The notes under the pieces: model-generated
Told to the model about the DNA's origin: nothing
The model's input: the letters and a program-made list of their open reading frames with translations, nothing else
Databases searched by the model: none
Shown: positions 1-8,338 of the stretch, piece after piece
Position numbering within the stretch: the first letter of the stretch is position 1
Layout: the number at the start of each line of letters is the position of its first letter
Source of the DNA: CAWAND01 sp963783335
Lineage (GTDB): Bacteria; Chloroflexota; Anaerolineae; Anaerolineales; E44-bin32
DNA length: 64,000 nt
Assembly: GCA_963783335.1 (NCBI GenBank)
Contig: CAWAND010000007.1
Location: forward strand, 12,151 to 76,150
Direction of reading: 5' to 3'
Position numbers and translations under genes: made by a program

Positions 1-2
1 TG

Positions 3-470
3 ATGTTCGTGGGGGCCAATGCGGGCCGGGCGGAAGAGGCGATCGGCTTCTACGCCCAGGTGTTCGATAACGCCTCGGTGGGGGATGTGACGAGATACGG
101 CCCGGACCAGGCTCCGGAGGAGGAAGGCAGTGTAGCCTACGGCGCCTTCACCCTCGCCGGGCAGGAGTTAGTGGCCATGGACAGCGCCAGGGAGCACAAT
201 TTCACCTTCAACGAAGCCATCTCGCTTTATGTGGAGTGCGGCAGTCAAGAGGAAGTGGACCACTACTGGGGCTCGCTCTCGGCCGTGCCCGAGGCCGAGC
301 AGTGCGGCTGGTTGAAAGACAGGTTCGGCCTATCATGGCAGATTGTCCCCCGCCGACTGGGAGAACTCATGAGTGATCCCGATCCGGAGAAATCCGCTCG
401 GGTGATGGACGCCATGCTCAAGATGAAGAAAATCGACATCTCTGGGTTAGAGCGTGCGCACCGCGGCTAA
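3..470 (+). CDS. VOC/PhnB-like glyoxalase-fold protein, 5' end outside window
   Basis: A glyoxalase-fold (VOC superfamily) protein of the PhnB/3-demethylubiquinone-9 methyltransferase-like group. The sequence shows the usual N-terminal pattern (MFVG..AGRAEEAIGFYAQVF), the paired beta-alpha-beta arrangement, and a WQIVPRRL-type segment near the end that is characteristic of this group. The reading frame is open to the first base of the window, and family members normally start a few residues further upstream, so the true start is probably outside. The substrate cannot be told; many members have no known function. No metal-binding set is assigned with confidence. Confidence 0.75.
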   Translation: MFVGANAGRAEEAIGFYAQVFDNASVGDVTRYGPDQAPEEEGSVAYGAFTLAGQELVAMDSAREHNFTFNEAISLYVECGSQEEVDHYWGSLSAVPEAEQCGWLKDRFGLSWQIVPRRLGELMSDPDPEKSARVMDAMLKMKKIDISGLERAHRG

Positions 471-529
471 ATCCACAAGTCCTCGAGGCGGCTATTTGCG
501 AAGCAACGCCATGGGCCTCGCCCTCGGTT

Positions 530-668
530 GCCATTGCGAGGGGCCAAAGGCTCCGTATGCCCCAAGTTCGGTTTGGGGAAGCAATCGTTTGGGTTGATTA
601 GATCGGACCTTTGACGGAGTCTTCGGAGACGAAACGATTGCCACGCCCCTTCGGGGCTCGCAATGACA
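530..668. repeat. MITE/REP-like imperfect palindrome
   Basis: The ends are near-perfect inverted repeats: TGCCATTGCGAG at 530-541 against CTCGCAATGACA at 657-668. A second inner pair, GCAATCGTTT at 581-590 and AAACGATTGC at 632-641, lies symmetrically inside. No coding potential. Dispersed elements of this look (cattgcgag...gaagcaatc...gattgc...ctcgcaatg) are common between genes in many bacterial genomes. It lies directly beside the broken cpaE tail at 684. Being a repeat family is inferred, as only one full copy is in the window. Confidence 0.55.
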
Positions 669-683
669 TGGGGGAGTTGATCG

Positions 684-848
684 CTACGCCGCTTCGGCCT
701 CAGGGGCCAGCAGCTGCTCCTTGACTTCCCCCACCAGGGCCAAGAGGGGGCGCATGAGGGGATGGGTCTTCTGATCGGTGATGAGAGGGCGGCCGCGGTT
801 GATGGCGTCCTTGACCGCCTCGCCGTCGTAGGGGATCTCGGCGATCAG
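684..848 (-). pseudogene. Truncated duplicate of the cpaE/tadZ C-terminus
   Basis: Read on the minus strand this encodes 54 residues plus stop that match the last 54 residues of the CpaE-like protein at 3181-4383; by direct comparison 43 of 54 are identical, including the final LLAPEAEAA and the AVKDAINRGRPLI stretch. Nothing upstream of 849 continues the homology, so only the tail of a paralogue survives. It has the same orientation as the intact gene, and the metallopeptidase-like lipoprotein gene lies between the two. The likely history is duplication of cpaE followed by loss or replacement of one copy. Confidence 0.8.
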
Positions 849-883
849 AGACCGCGGTCGACGCTGGGTGGCCCGATCTCCTC

Positions 884-911
884 TTGATTTGTGGGCCGAT
901 TCCCCTAGAAT
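884..911 (+). promoter_or_regulatory. Sigma-70-type promoter of the lipoprotein gene
   Basis: TTGATT at 884-889 and TAGAAT at 906-911, spaced 16 bp. A start site near 918 would give a leader of about 75 nt before the ATG at 994. It begins just after the breakpoint of the cpaE remnant. Confidence 0.5.
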
Positions 912-993
912 GGGCTACCTTCGTCCCCCCCTCCTCGGGGTTCAACCCCCGCGCAGAGCTCTCAAATCGACCACACTGACCAGGAGGCGCCTC

Positions 994-3184
994 ATGCGTG
1001 CCCAACTCGTGTTGCTTGTCGTCGGAGGTCTGGCAGGCTCGGCTCTGAGCTGCAGCCTGCTGCAGGCGTCATCCGGCGGGGGCCCGCAATCGACGGCTCC
1101 AGCCGCCACACAACAGGTCCAGCCCATTCCCAACCCGAGCCCCAGCCCAACGGCCGAGACGATGACCGTCTATCTCATGGGGAAGGGCGAGGTTGAGATA
1201 CCCATCCCGCCGCCAGACACGCTCGAACTCGCTCCTCAATCAGCAAGTAGAAAACGGGGACTGGGAGTACGACCAGGGTCTCGTCTTTCTGCTTCGCTAC
1301 GTCGTCGGCGAACTGGGTCCGGACGAGATTTCCGGCTTCGAGGCTCCCCAGGAAGGCAGCCCGACCGGCATCGTCCGGCAGGCTCAGGACTACCTGAACG
1401 ACCAGGACGGCGATCCCCAAGTCCGGGATGAAATCGGGCGCCTTCTCGGCATCCTCGTCCCATCTCAAGATGATCTCGACCGGCTGAGCCGACCGGCAGA
1501 GCAATCCTGGCGCCCAGGCGTCTCCCAGATCGACTTCCTGCCCCAACAAGACGTCCCCGCGGAGTGCGGCGATATCCCCTCTCAGGGGTTCAGCGCCGGA
1601 CTGAATGCGGGGGACTACTGCTACGTCTACGAGGAAACCACCGTGCAGGGCCATCGCATGCGAGTCTACTTCCCCAAGTGGTGGATGGACGACCCCGCAC
1701 GCAAGAGCTGGGCGGACGCTGCTTTGCAGGCCTTGAGCGACAGCGCCGCAGTCTATGCGCAGTACGGCACCTACGGGGACATTGACGCCGTCTTCAGCCT
1801 GACCCAGCTCGTTGGTGGCGAGGACAACCTGGCTTTCACGTCATTCTTCCCGTCTGACCAGCCTTGCCCGGTCACCATCCTGCCGCTCGTCGACACCGAG
1901 AGCCAGGACTACTTTCGCCAAAACATGGCTCACGAGGCCTTCCACTGCTACCAGGATTGGAACTTCACCTCTCAGCCTTACAACGATCACCGCTGGTGGA
2001 TGGAGGGCTCGGCAGAGTATTTCAGCAACGTCGTGTATCCAGATGTCAACTACGAATTGCAGCGAACCACTACCTACTACTTTCGGTCGCCCAAGATACA
2101 GTGGTTCTATCTGGATTACAACAACTTCCTGATGTTCCAGTTCCTGGCAAACAAACTGGGCAACGAGGGCGTTCTTATCTTGCTCGACAAGATCTCCTCC
2201 GCCGGCTCCATCTCGGCTCAAGCGGACGTGATCAAGAACGACGGAGACCAGGAGGCCTTGTTCAACGAGTTCGTGGTGGCGACGATGAGCGACGGCGTTC
2301 GCGACACAAGCGGCACCATGATCGTCAAGACCGACTATCCGGTGCTCCGAACCCAGGATATCGACAAGGAAGGCGACCAGGAGTTCGTCGCCGACGCCTT
2401 CGTCGCCGCCCGCTATGCCGTCCGCTACCGCCAAGAACGGCGCTTCCTGGAGGAGCCGGCCAATGACGGCCCCGTCCTTTACTCCATGGCGGCTGATGAG
2501 CTGCGCATGGACCCGGGGGCATGGAGCGCCCTGCCGCCCGAGATCCGCTCCAAATGCCAGAAGGACCAGCTCTACGCGCTGGCCGTCACGTCGCTCAAGG
2601 GGGGGATCTTTACCCCCAAGATCAACAAGGCGGAACAGGCGGACTGTGATCCGTGTCTGCTCGGCACCTGGGAGATCGATCCCGAGAGCTATGCGGCCCA
2701 CTTCCTGAGTTTGTCAGGGGCCGGCGGCTTGGACCTCACCGTGGGCGGTCATAACTACGTGGAATTCAAGCTGGACGGGGACATTGCCACCCGTCTGGTG
2801 GACTTCAAGCTGGCGTTCGCCACCGGCGGCGTTCCTGGGCTGATCACGACTATCGATGCCCAAGGGTCATCCAAGTATTCCACCAACGGACAGACCTTGC
2901 GCTTGTGGGACGCTCAGGAGTCGACCAACTCCATCGTCAGCACCGTCGCCGGCACGGGCATCGCCGTCAACCAAACCCCGGCCACGACCTCGTACAGCCT
3001 GCTGGGAACATCCCTTGAACTGGACTACGGGCTGCCCCCCGACCAATCCTCGCCCCAGACCGCGGTGGGAGCCTACGTCTGCTCGGTGGACTCGCTGGAG
3101 ATCACGCCCAAGGACGGTGGCAGCGTGCTACTGAACCGCGTAGAGGCGGTCCTGCCCACGCCGGTTCCGACGGCGGGTCCCTAG
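994..3184 (+). CDS. Frameshifted secreted lipoprotein with HExxH metallopeptidase-like motif
   Basis: Starts at the ATG at 994 behind AGGAGG (982-987). The first part encodes a lipoprotein signal peptide (hydrophobic LVLLVVGGLAGSALSC) and a Pro/Ser/Thr linker. The frame then breaks between about 1226 and 1242, and the remaining 640 or so residues continue in the +1 frame to the stop at 3182-3184. The body has a zinc-protease signature, HEAFH at 1931-1945, followed about 20 residues later by WWMEGSAEYF, the Glu-bearing helix expected of gluzincins. The C-terminus looks beta-rich and ends in a Pro-rich tail. A surface metallopeptidase is inferred. The stop overlaps that of cpaE (CTAG at 3181-3184). 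The frameshift may be a sequence error. Confidence 0.7.
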
Positions 3185-4383
3185 GCCGCTTCGGCCTCTG
3201 GGGCCAGCAGCTTCTCCTTGACCTCATCCGCCAGGGCCAGCAGCGGCTTTATCAGCGGATGAGTCTTCTCGTCGCAGATCAACGGCCTGCCGCGGTTGAT
3301 GGCGTCCTTGACCGCCACCCGGTCAAAGGGAATCTCAGCGATCACCGGGTGCTTGAGGTTGTCGCTGACCTTCTCCACGGTGATCGCCTCGCGCTTGTCC
3401 ATCTGGTTCATCACCAGGGCCACCTTCTCGCGTGGCAGGTCCAACTTGTAGAACAAGTCAAGCAGGAGCCGGGCGTTCTTGATCGACGGGATCTCGGGCA
3501 GCACGATCGAGACCACCAAATCGGCTTCTTCGAGGACAGTCAGGGCGATGTCGTTGAGGTACGAACCGGCGTCGACCACCACATAGGGAAAGCTGCGGCG
3601 CAGAGCGCGCAGCACGGCGGCCAGGCCGGCCGGGGTGACGTCGTCGGCCAGCTCGGGCGCCACCGGCGCCGCCGCCACACGCAGGCCGCTTTCGTGACTC
3701 AACAGCAGTTCGCGCATCAGCTCATCATCCAGCGCCTCCGCCTGGGCCGTCATATCGACCACCGACAGCCGCGGCTGCAGGTTTAGGAAGGCGCACACGT
3801 CGCCGAACTGCAGGTCGGCGTCAACCAGCGCCGCCGGAGAGTCTGCCGTGTTCAATGCCAGGGCCATGTTGACCGCCAGCGTGGTCACGCCGGCGCCGCC
3901 GCGCGGGGTGAAGACGGCGATGAGCTTGCCTTCGACCCCGGACTGGGCCGGAAGCACCTGCTCCAGCGGCGGGAGCTTGCCGGTGACCTTCTGCATCCGC
4001 TCGCCCTTGGAGGCGGCGTTGCGCACGGCGATCGCCAGCTTGTCGCCGTTGATGTAGTTGCTCACCCAGTCGGCGGCCCCGGCCCGCATGGCATTGCGCA
4101 CGCCCTCGGCGTCGTTTTCCAGCGACAGCATCACCACCTGCGCCAGGGGATCTTCAGCCAGCAGACGCCGCGTGGCTTCGAACCCGTCGCTGGGCGGTAG
4201 GCCGGGATCCATCAGGACGACGTCCGGTTGGAGCTCCGGGCAGACTTCGAGCAGCTCGGACTGAGAGCGCGCGTGGCCGATGACCCGGATATCGTTCTCG
4301 AAACCGAGCAACCGCGTCACGCCATCGACCTTGGACTCATTGTCATCGGCGAACAGGACCTGGATGGGTTTAGAGTCGCTCAT
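3181..4383 (-). CDS. cpaE: CpaE/TadZ-like protein: receiver domain plus MinD-type ATPase
   Basis: Tad-pilus localisation factor family. Residues 1-115 form a response-regulator receiver-like domain with an acidic pocket (FADDNE) and Asp59 in VLMDPGLPP, so phosphorylation is possible. From residue 155 a ParA/MinD ATPase follows. Its Walker A is deviant (RGGAGVTT, residues 161-168) and lacks the usual lysine, as in many CpaE/TadZ proteins; DADLQFGD and VVVDAGSYL are the switch regions. ATG at 4383 is preferred over an upstream in-frame start because the receiver domain begins right after it. No other tad genes are in the window, so this is a solitary copy, with a second broken tail at 684-848. 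Confidence 0.85.
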   Translation of the reverse strand: MSDSKPIQVLFADDNESKVDGVTRLLGFENDIRVIGHARSQSELLEVCPELQPDVVLMDPGLPPSDGFEATRRLLAEDPLAQVVMLSLENDAEGVRNAMRAGAADWVSNYINGDKLAIAVRNAASKGERMQKVTGKLPPLEQVLPAQSGVEGKLIAVFTPRGGAGVTTLAVNMALALNTADSPAALVDADLQFGDVCAFLNLQPRLSVVDMTAQAEALDDELMRELLLSHESGLRVAAAPVAPELADDVTPAGLAAVLRALRRSFPYVVVDAGSYLNDIALTVLEEADLVVSIVLPEIPSIKNARLLLDLFYKLDLPREKVALVMNQMDKREAITVEKVSDNLKHPVIAEIPFDRVAVKDAINRGRPLICDEKTHPLIKPLLALADEVKEKLLAPEAEAA

Positions 4384-4661
4384 GACTTGCCTTGTGCTTG
4401 GCGCCGGCGTGGGGAGACGCACGGCGCGAAATCGGCTCGCAATCGGTCTTTATTCTCTTCCATTTCAACCCAGCCGGGGACTGGGTCTAGGGGACTAGAG
4501 GACCTTACAATCTCCTAACGGGGCAGGCGCGCTGGCTACCGAGCCGCGCCGGTCTCAATCAAGGGCATCAGCGCGTGTGAGCAGTCGAGACGCGTTCCAG
4601 TTGGCGAGTTCGTACGGCCTGGGCGGAGGTCTTCGGTCGTCTGCAGCGCCACCGGAATCAC

Positions 4662-4730
4662 ATGAAGCGTCGAATCTCGAAAGACAAATCCCATGTGGTC
4701 CAGAACATCAAGGAGGCCGCTTCTCCTTAG
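4662..4730 (+). CDS. Possible 22-codon leader peptide ending inside a terminator hairpin
   Basis: ATG at 4662, stop TAG at 4728-4730. The peptide starts MKRRISKDK and ends KEAASP. The frame is open and looks protein-like upstream to 4581, but no ATG, GTG or TTG lies there. The stop codon falls in the loop and 3' arm of the hairpin at 4715-4738, as in translated attenuator leaders. There is no obvious gene on the plus strand downstream, so it may be noise or a remnant. Confidence 0.25.
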   Translation: MKRRISKDKSHVVQNIKEAASP

Positions 4731-4750
4731 AAGCGGCCCCCTTCTTTCTT
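4715..4750 (+). terminator. Intrinsic terminator-like hairpin
   Basis: Perfect 10-bp stem GGCCGCTTCT (4715-4724) and AGAAGCGGCC (4729-4738) with a 4-nt loop, followed by CCCTTCTTTCTT. Orientation plus. No annotated plus-strand gene ends here, which suggests an unrecognised short transcript upstream. Confidence 0.6.
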
Positions 4751-4892
4751 CGGGTGCCGCTGGAGGCGCTGGGTTCGGCAGCCTCGTCGGCCCAAATCCT
4801 CCCATGATCGAGAGGCTCAGATCAGCATCAACTGTCGACTCCGCGCCATGCCTTCTTCGCGAATGAAGAAGCCAACGCAACACAGGCCCATC

Positions 4893-4910
4893 TTGGGAAA
4901 GTTTTCACAA
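4893..4910. promoter_or_regulatory. Rex-type palindrome, copy 1
   Basis: TTGGGAA-AGTT-TTCACAA, one mismatch from TTGTGAA-N4-TTCACAA. It lies just past the 3' end of the DUF4352 gene and more than 500 bp upstream of cpaE. Confidence 0.4.
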
Positions 4911-4945
4911 ATCCCTTCGGCCTGGTGCCTGGTGTCACCTGTTAG

Positions 4946-5990
4946 CTACTGCGTCAGCGCCACACGCACCTTGCCGAACCCGATCAGGTTGGGGTCAAAT
5001 TCAAAGATCAAGCCCTGGGCGGCCTGGGGCACCTGGTAGGCGACCTCGCCCCGGACGCTCTCGTTGGGGCTGAGCTCGCCGTCAGGCGCTGACGATCCCG
5101 CTGCCGCTTGGGCGCCAAGATGGAGATTGTAGGACCTGCCAGCGGCATCCTTCAGTTTCATTTGGAGCAGCGACGAGACCGACAGAGGCGAACTGCTGAT
5201 GTTGGTCAGAGTCAGGTCCACCGCCACGAATCGATCGCCAGGATCGGGATGGAAGATCGTCGTACCGGCTACCTGGCGAAAGCCGTGAACGGTAAGCCGA
5301 AGATTGCCAGCGTCGATGATGTCGCCGACCGCGTACGCCGCCTGGGTTTGCTCCCCGGGCATCGGGCCGGAGGGCGCGTCCAACGCTTGGGGCACATCAC
5401 CCAATGCGACGACCGCCTTCCCGCTCCCAAAGACAGCCGCGTCGAACACGAAGGTCAGGCCGGTCGCATCCTGCGGAATCTGGTAGCCCACCTGACCCCG
5501 CACACGCTCACCGGGATTGACCTCCCCATTCGGCAGACCGGCTCCCGATGCCGCCTGGGCCGCCAGATTGAGATCGTACTTGCGATTGGTGCTGTCCTTG
5601 AGCGACATCTGCAGCGCCGGAGACAGGCTGCGGGGGGCCTGCGAGACGTTGATGAAGACCACATCCACCGCCACGAACCGCTGTCCTGGCCTAGGCGTGT
5701 TGCCCGCCGTGCCGGGCAGTTCCGCCCAACCGAGCACGGCCAGATTCCAGTCGCCGATGTGGATGTCATCCCCAATGGCATACACGGGAGGAGATGTCGG
5801 GCTGGGGGGCACCTGCGCCGGGGCGCCCAACGTGCCAATGAGACCTTCCGCCTGCGGAGCTCGAACCGCCTGCCTCCTGCCCCACCTGGGATGCCCCCGA
5901 CGCCCGGCCGCAGGCCAAGCTCGCCAGGACCAAGCTGAGAAGGGCCACACCTTTCGCCAATCGTGCCCGCCATACTTCCGAATGTCCCAT
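4946..5990 (-). CDS. Frameshifted lipoprotein with two DUF4352 domains
   Basis: Begins at ATG 5990 with a lipoprotein signal peptide (VALLSLVLASLAC) and a short Gly/Ser linker. The frame breaks at about 5845-5860 and continues one base out to the stop at 4946. The remainder carries two tandem immunoglobulin-like DUF4352 domains, each with the GQRFVAVDV/GDRFVAVDL strand, a central LKD motif and a closing VFDAAVFG or EFDPNLIG strand. The two repeats are clear paralogues of each other. It is probably an extracytoplasmic protein of unknown ligand. The frameshift has the same sign as six others in this window. Confidence 0.75.
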
Positions 5991-6258
5991 TTTCTCGCCT
6001 ACCTTCTGGTGCCTATGCGCAACGTCTTGCGTGGCCAGCCCCCTGCGGGCACCGCCCGTGGATCCAGTCTAGCGACTTGGCCCGCGGCGCGCCAACGCCC
6101 CTTTGCTCCTATACCCCAGTTGCGGGACTCAGGTCGCGCTCGCCTTATCTCGAGGTTCCTACGATAGGATGTGTCACAAGACATCGTCGATTCTGCCCGG
6201 TGCCGTTCGAAATCTACCCGCAGGTGCAAGCCTGCTGACTGTTGCACCGGATCCCACC

Positions 6259-6285
6259 CAGCTGACTGTTCAATGCGGTCAGCTG
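6259..6285. promoter_or_regulatory. Inverted repeat upstream of the ECF sigma gene
   Basis: CAGCTGAC (6259-6266), 11-bp spacer, GTCAGCTG (6278-6285): a perfect 8-bp inverted repeat 57 bp before the GTG at 6342. The left arm is part of a GCTGACTGTT direct repeat also found near 6234. Possible operator; the binding protein is unknown. Confidence 0.35.
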
Positions 6286-6341
6286 CGGGTTGTCCTTCAT
6301 AACACTTTGCACTTCACATCCGTTGTGATTAAGTAGAGAAC

Positions 6342-6929
6342 GTGACTCATCCAAGCGGCCGGCCGCCCGAACTCTCAGAGAAGGATCTCGTCCATCGCGC
6401 CGTGGCAGGCGAGGCGGAATCCTTCGCCGCACTTTATGACCGCTACGCCGAGCGTATCTTCCGCTTCTTGCGCCGGCGGACACCGGATCAGGCGCTGGCC
6501 GAGGATCTGACATCGGAGGTCTTCTTGCGAGCCTGGGATCACCTGGACAGCTACCGCCCAAGCCGCGCCCCGTTTGGCGCCTGGCTGTTCAGGATCGCGC
6601 GCAACCTGGCCATCGATCACAGCCGCAAGCGCGGCCCGGACGCCTCGATCGAAACCCTGGCCCCAGAACCTGCCGAACGCACACCTGGGCCGGAGCTGGA
6701 GGCCGCCGCCAGTCTGGAATCTCGTCGCCTGCAGGAGGCATTGGCCGAGCTCACCCAATCCCAGCAGGAGGTGCTCAGCCTGCGCTTCATCGAGGGGCTG
6801 TCGACGGCCGAAGTGGCGGCTGCGTTGGGGAAGAAGGCCGGCGCGGTGCGGGCCCTGCAAATGCGCGGCCTGCAGGCCTTGGGCGAAATTTTGAGGACGG
6901 ATGACGGAGTCGATGATGATCAGCCTTGA
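6342..6929 (+). CDS. ECF-type RNA polymerase sigma factor
   Basis: 195-residue sigma-70 family protein with only regions 2 and 4. Region 2 shows FAALYDRYAERIFRFL and the DLTSEVFLRAW segment; region 4 carries a helix-turn-helix around LRFIEGLSTAEVAAALGKKAGAVRAL. GTG start at 6342. The last 29 bp overlap the next gene, which is a typical anti-sigma arrangement. It probably directs a small envelope or stress regulon; its own promoter may include the inverted repeat at 6259. Target genes cannot be told from sequence. Confidence 0.9.
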   Translation: MTHPSGRPPELSEKDLVHRAVAGEAESFAALYDRYAERIFRFLRRRTPDQALAEDLTSEVFLRAWDHLDSYRPSRAPFGAWLFRIARNLAIDHSRKRGPDASIETLAPEPAERTPGPELEAAASLESRRLQEALAELTQSQQEVLSLRFIEGLSTAEVAAALGKKAGAVRALQMRGLQALGEILRTDDGVDDDQP

Positions 6930-7743
6930 AGAGGCGTTTGAAGAATCCCAGCGTTTGATCGCCTCCGGCGACGCCACGTTGGAAACCTGCCTGGATCGCT
7001 ATCCACAGCACGCCGAGCGGCTGGCGGCGATGCTCACCGCTTCCACACAGCTCGAGCGGCTTCCAGCGGCGCGCCTTACGGACTCCGCCAAAATCAGGGG
7101 CCGCAATCAGCTGCGCGCCCACATGGCGGCTCACCCGCGCCGCCAAACCCCCGCCAAGCGAGGCTTGTCCCTGTTCAACCCGCGCCGCTGGGCACCCGCC
7201 CTGGCCGTGCTGGCGCTCGCCCTGACCGCCGGAACGGCGGCCGCGCAATCCGCCGGTCCCGGCGATTGGCTCTACCCTTGGCGTCAGGCCAGTGAAACGA
7301 TCTGGCTTCGTATCAGCCCCAATCAGCATGCAACGGCGCTTTCGGTGGCGGATCGGCGGTTGGCCGATCTGCTCCAAGCCAAGGCGAATTCTCCGGCCTA
7401 TGCCGAGGCCCTGGACGCGTACCAAGACTGGATACGCGTGATGGAAGCGGACCACCTGGTGGATTCCCAGACCCAGCCGGTGCTGGAACAGCAGCGACTG
7501 CAGCTGCAGTCTTCCGGAATCGACGCGCCCGAAATCAACGACGCACTTGGCGGAAAGCCGCCGGCTCGCCAGCAAGCGACACCTACCCCCGCACCCTCGG
7601 CGACCCCATCCGGGGCGCGTCTGGCCACACCCCCTGTTCTGGCCACACCGCTCGGCCCTGGCACGGGCAAGCAGGGCCAGCCGACACGCGGGCTGCCGAC
7701 TCTGCAGTTGGGACCAGGCGGCCCACGCATCAACCAGCCCTAG
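6901..7743 (+). CDS. Membrane-bound anti-sigma-like protein (DUF5667-type)
   Basis: 280 residues. The N-terminal 90 residues are a cytosolic helical part resembling anti-sigma N-termini (EAFEESQRLIASGDATLETCLDRYP). One membrane segment follows at about 97-113 (PALAVLALALTAGTAAA), then an extracytoplasmic domain with the DWLYPWRQASETIWL pattern typical of DUF5667, and a Pro/Thr/Gly-rich tail. It starts inside the sigma gene, so the two are translationally coupled; the role as regulator of that sigma is inferred from this and from topology. Confidence 0.75.
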   Translation: MTESMMISLEEAFEESQRLIASGDATLETCLDRYPQHAERLAAMLTASTQLERLPAARLTDSAKIRGRNQLRAHMAAHPRRQTPAKRGLSLFNPRRWAPALAVLALALTAGTAAAQSAGPGDWLYPWRQASETIWLRISPNQHATALSVADRRLADLLQAKANSPAYAEALDAYQDWIRVMEADHLVDSQTQPVLEQQRLQLQSSGIDAPEINDALGGKPPARQQATPTPAPSATPSGARLATPPVLATPLGPGTGKQGQPTRGLPTLQLGPGGPRINQP

Positions 7744-7817
7744 GCGCCTCACGTAACACTCCGGGCCCCAATTTCGTAGTTAGGAGTAGAGATCCGCTGC
7801 GAAAAGGAGGACCTTTG

Positions 7818-8237
7818 ATGTTCGTGCTGCGAAGTATGCTGACCCTGATGGTGACGGCCGGAATCGGCCTTGGCGCACTCGTCGGATCGGACGCTTCCGT
7901 CCGATCGAAGGTGCGGGCCCGGACCCAAGAGGTGGTCCAGACCGCCACCAGCCTGGCGACCCAGATTCAGGCTGAGCTCCGGGCGGGCGACCCTCAATCC
8001 GGAGCGACCGATCAAGATCGCCCCCAACTTCAGACGCAGACCAGAATGCAGAACGAGCTGCAAATCCAGTCTCAGCTGCAGCTGGGAGCGGATGACGCCG
8101 CCGGGCCCGATCTCGGGGCGCAGACCCGCACCGAGACCCGTATTCAGACACGGTCCGAATTGAGAGATGGTCTAGATCTTCCTTGGGGTCTGCGATTGAA
8201 CCTGGGTGGTTCGGAACAGGGGCGAGCCGGTCACTGA
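7818..8237 (+). CDS. Small exported Gln/Thr-rich protein
   Basis: 139 residues from the ATG at 7818, placed 7 nt after AAAGGAGG (7803-7810); a TTG three bases earlier is less well placed. An N-terminal signal/anchor segment (MLTLMVTAGIGLGALVG) is followed by a polar, low-complexity chain rich in Q, T and R (TQTRMQNELQIQSQLQL). No known domain recognised. It directly follows the sigma/anti-sigma pair and probably shares their transcript, which ends at the hairpin at 8267. It may be the regulon's structural target; this is inference. Confidence 0.65.
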   Translation: MFVLRSMLTLMVTAGIGLGALVGSDASVRSKVRARTQEVVQTATSLATQIQAELRAGDPQSGATDQDRPQLQTQTRMQNELQIQSQLQLGADDAAGPDLGAQTRTETRIQTRSELRDGLDLPWGLRLNLGGSEQGRAGH

Positions 8238-8266
8238 CCACTGTGCCGCCAGGTGCAATGAGCAGC

Positions 8267-8298
8267 GGGCACGGCGAATTGCCGTGCCCGTTTGCTTG
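8267..8298 (+). terminator. Terminator of the sigma-factor operon
   Basis: 9-bp stem GGGCACGGC (8267-8275) and GCCGTGCCC (8281-8289) with loop GAATT, followed by GTTTGCTTG. Confidence 0.65.
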
Positions 8299-8338
8299 CC
8301 TTCAGACTATCTTTGCGCTTCGATCTGTCTGCCGCCGG

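Larger units (their letters stand above)
4384..4945. other. 560-bp intergenic region with one hairpin and one palindrome
   Basis: Between cpaE and the DUF4352 gene, both on minus. It holds a possible 22-codon ORF, a strong hairpin and a Rex-like palindrome, described separately. No convincing larger gene was found on either strand. Confidence 0.6.

Noticed and set aside
700..1005. 101-codon frame over the cpaE remnant
   Set aside because: It is out of frame with the real homology, which lies at 684-848.
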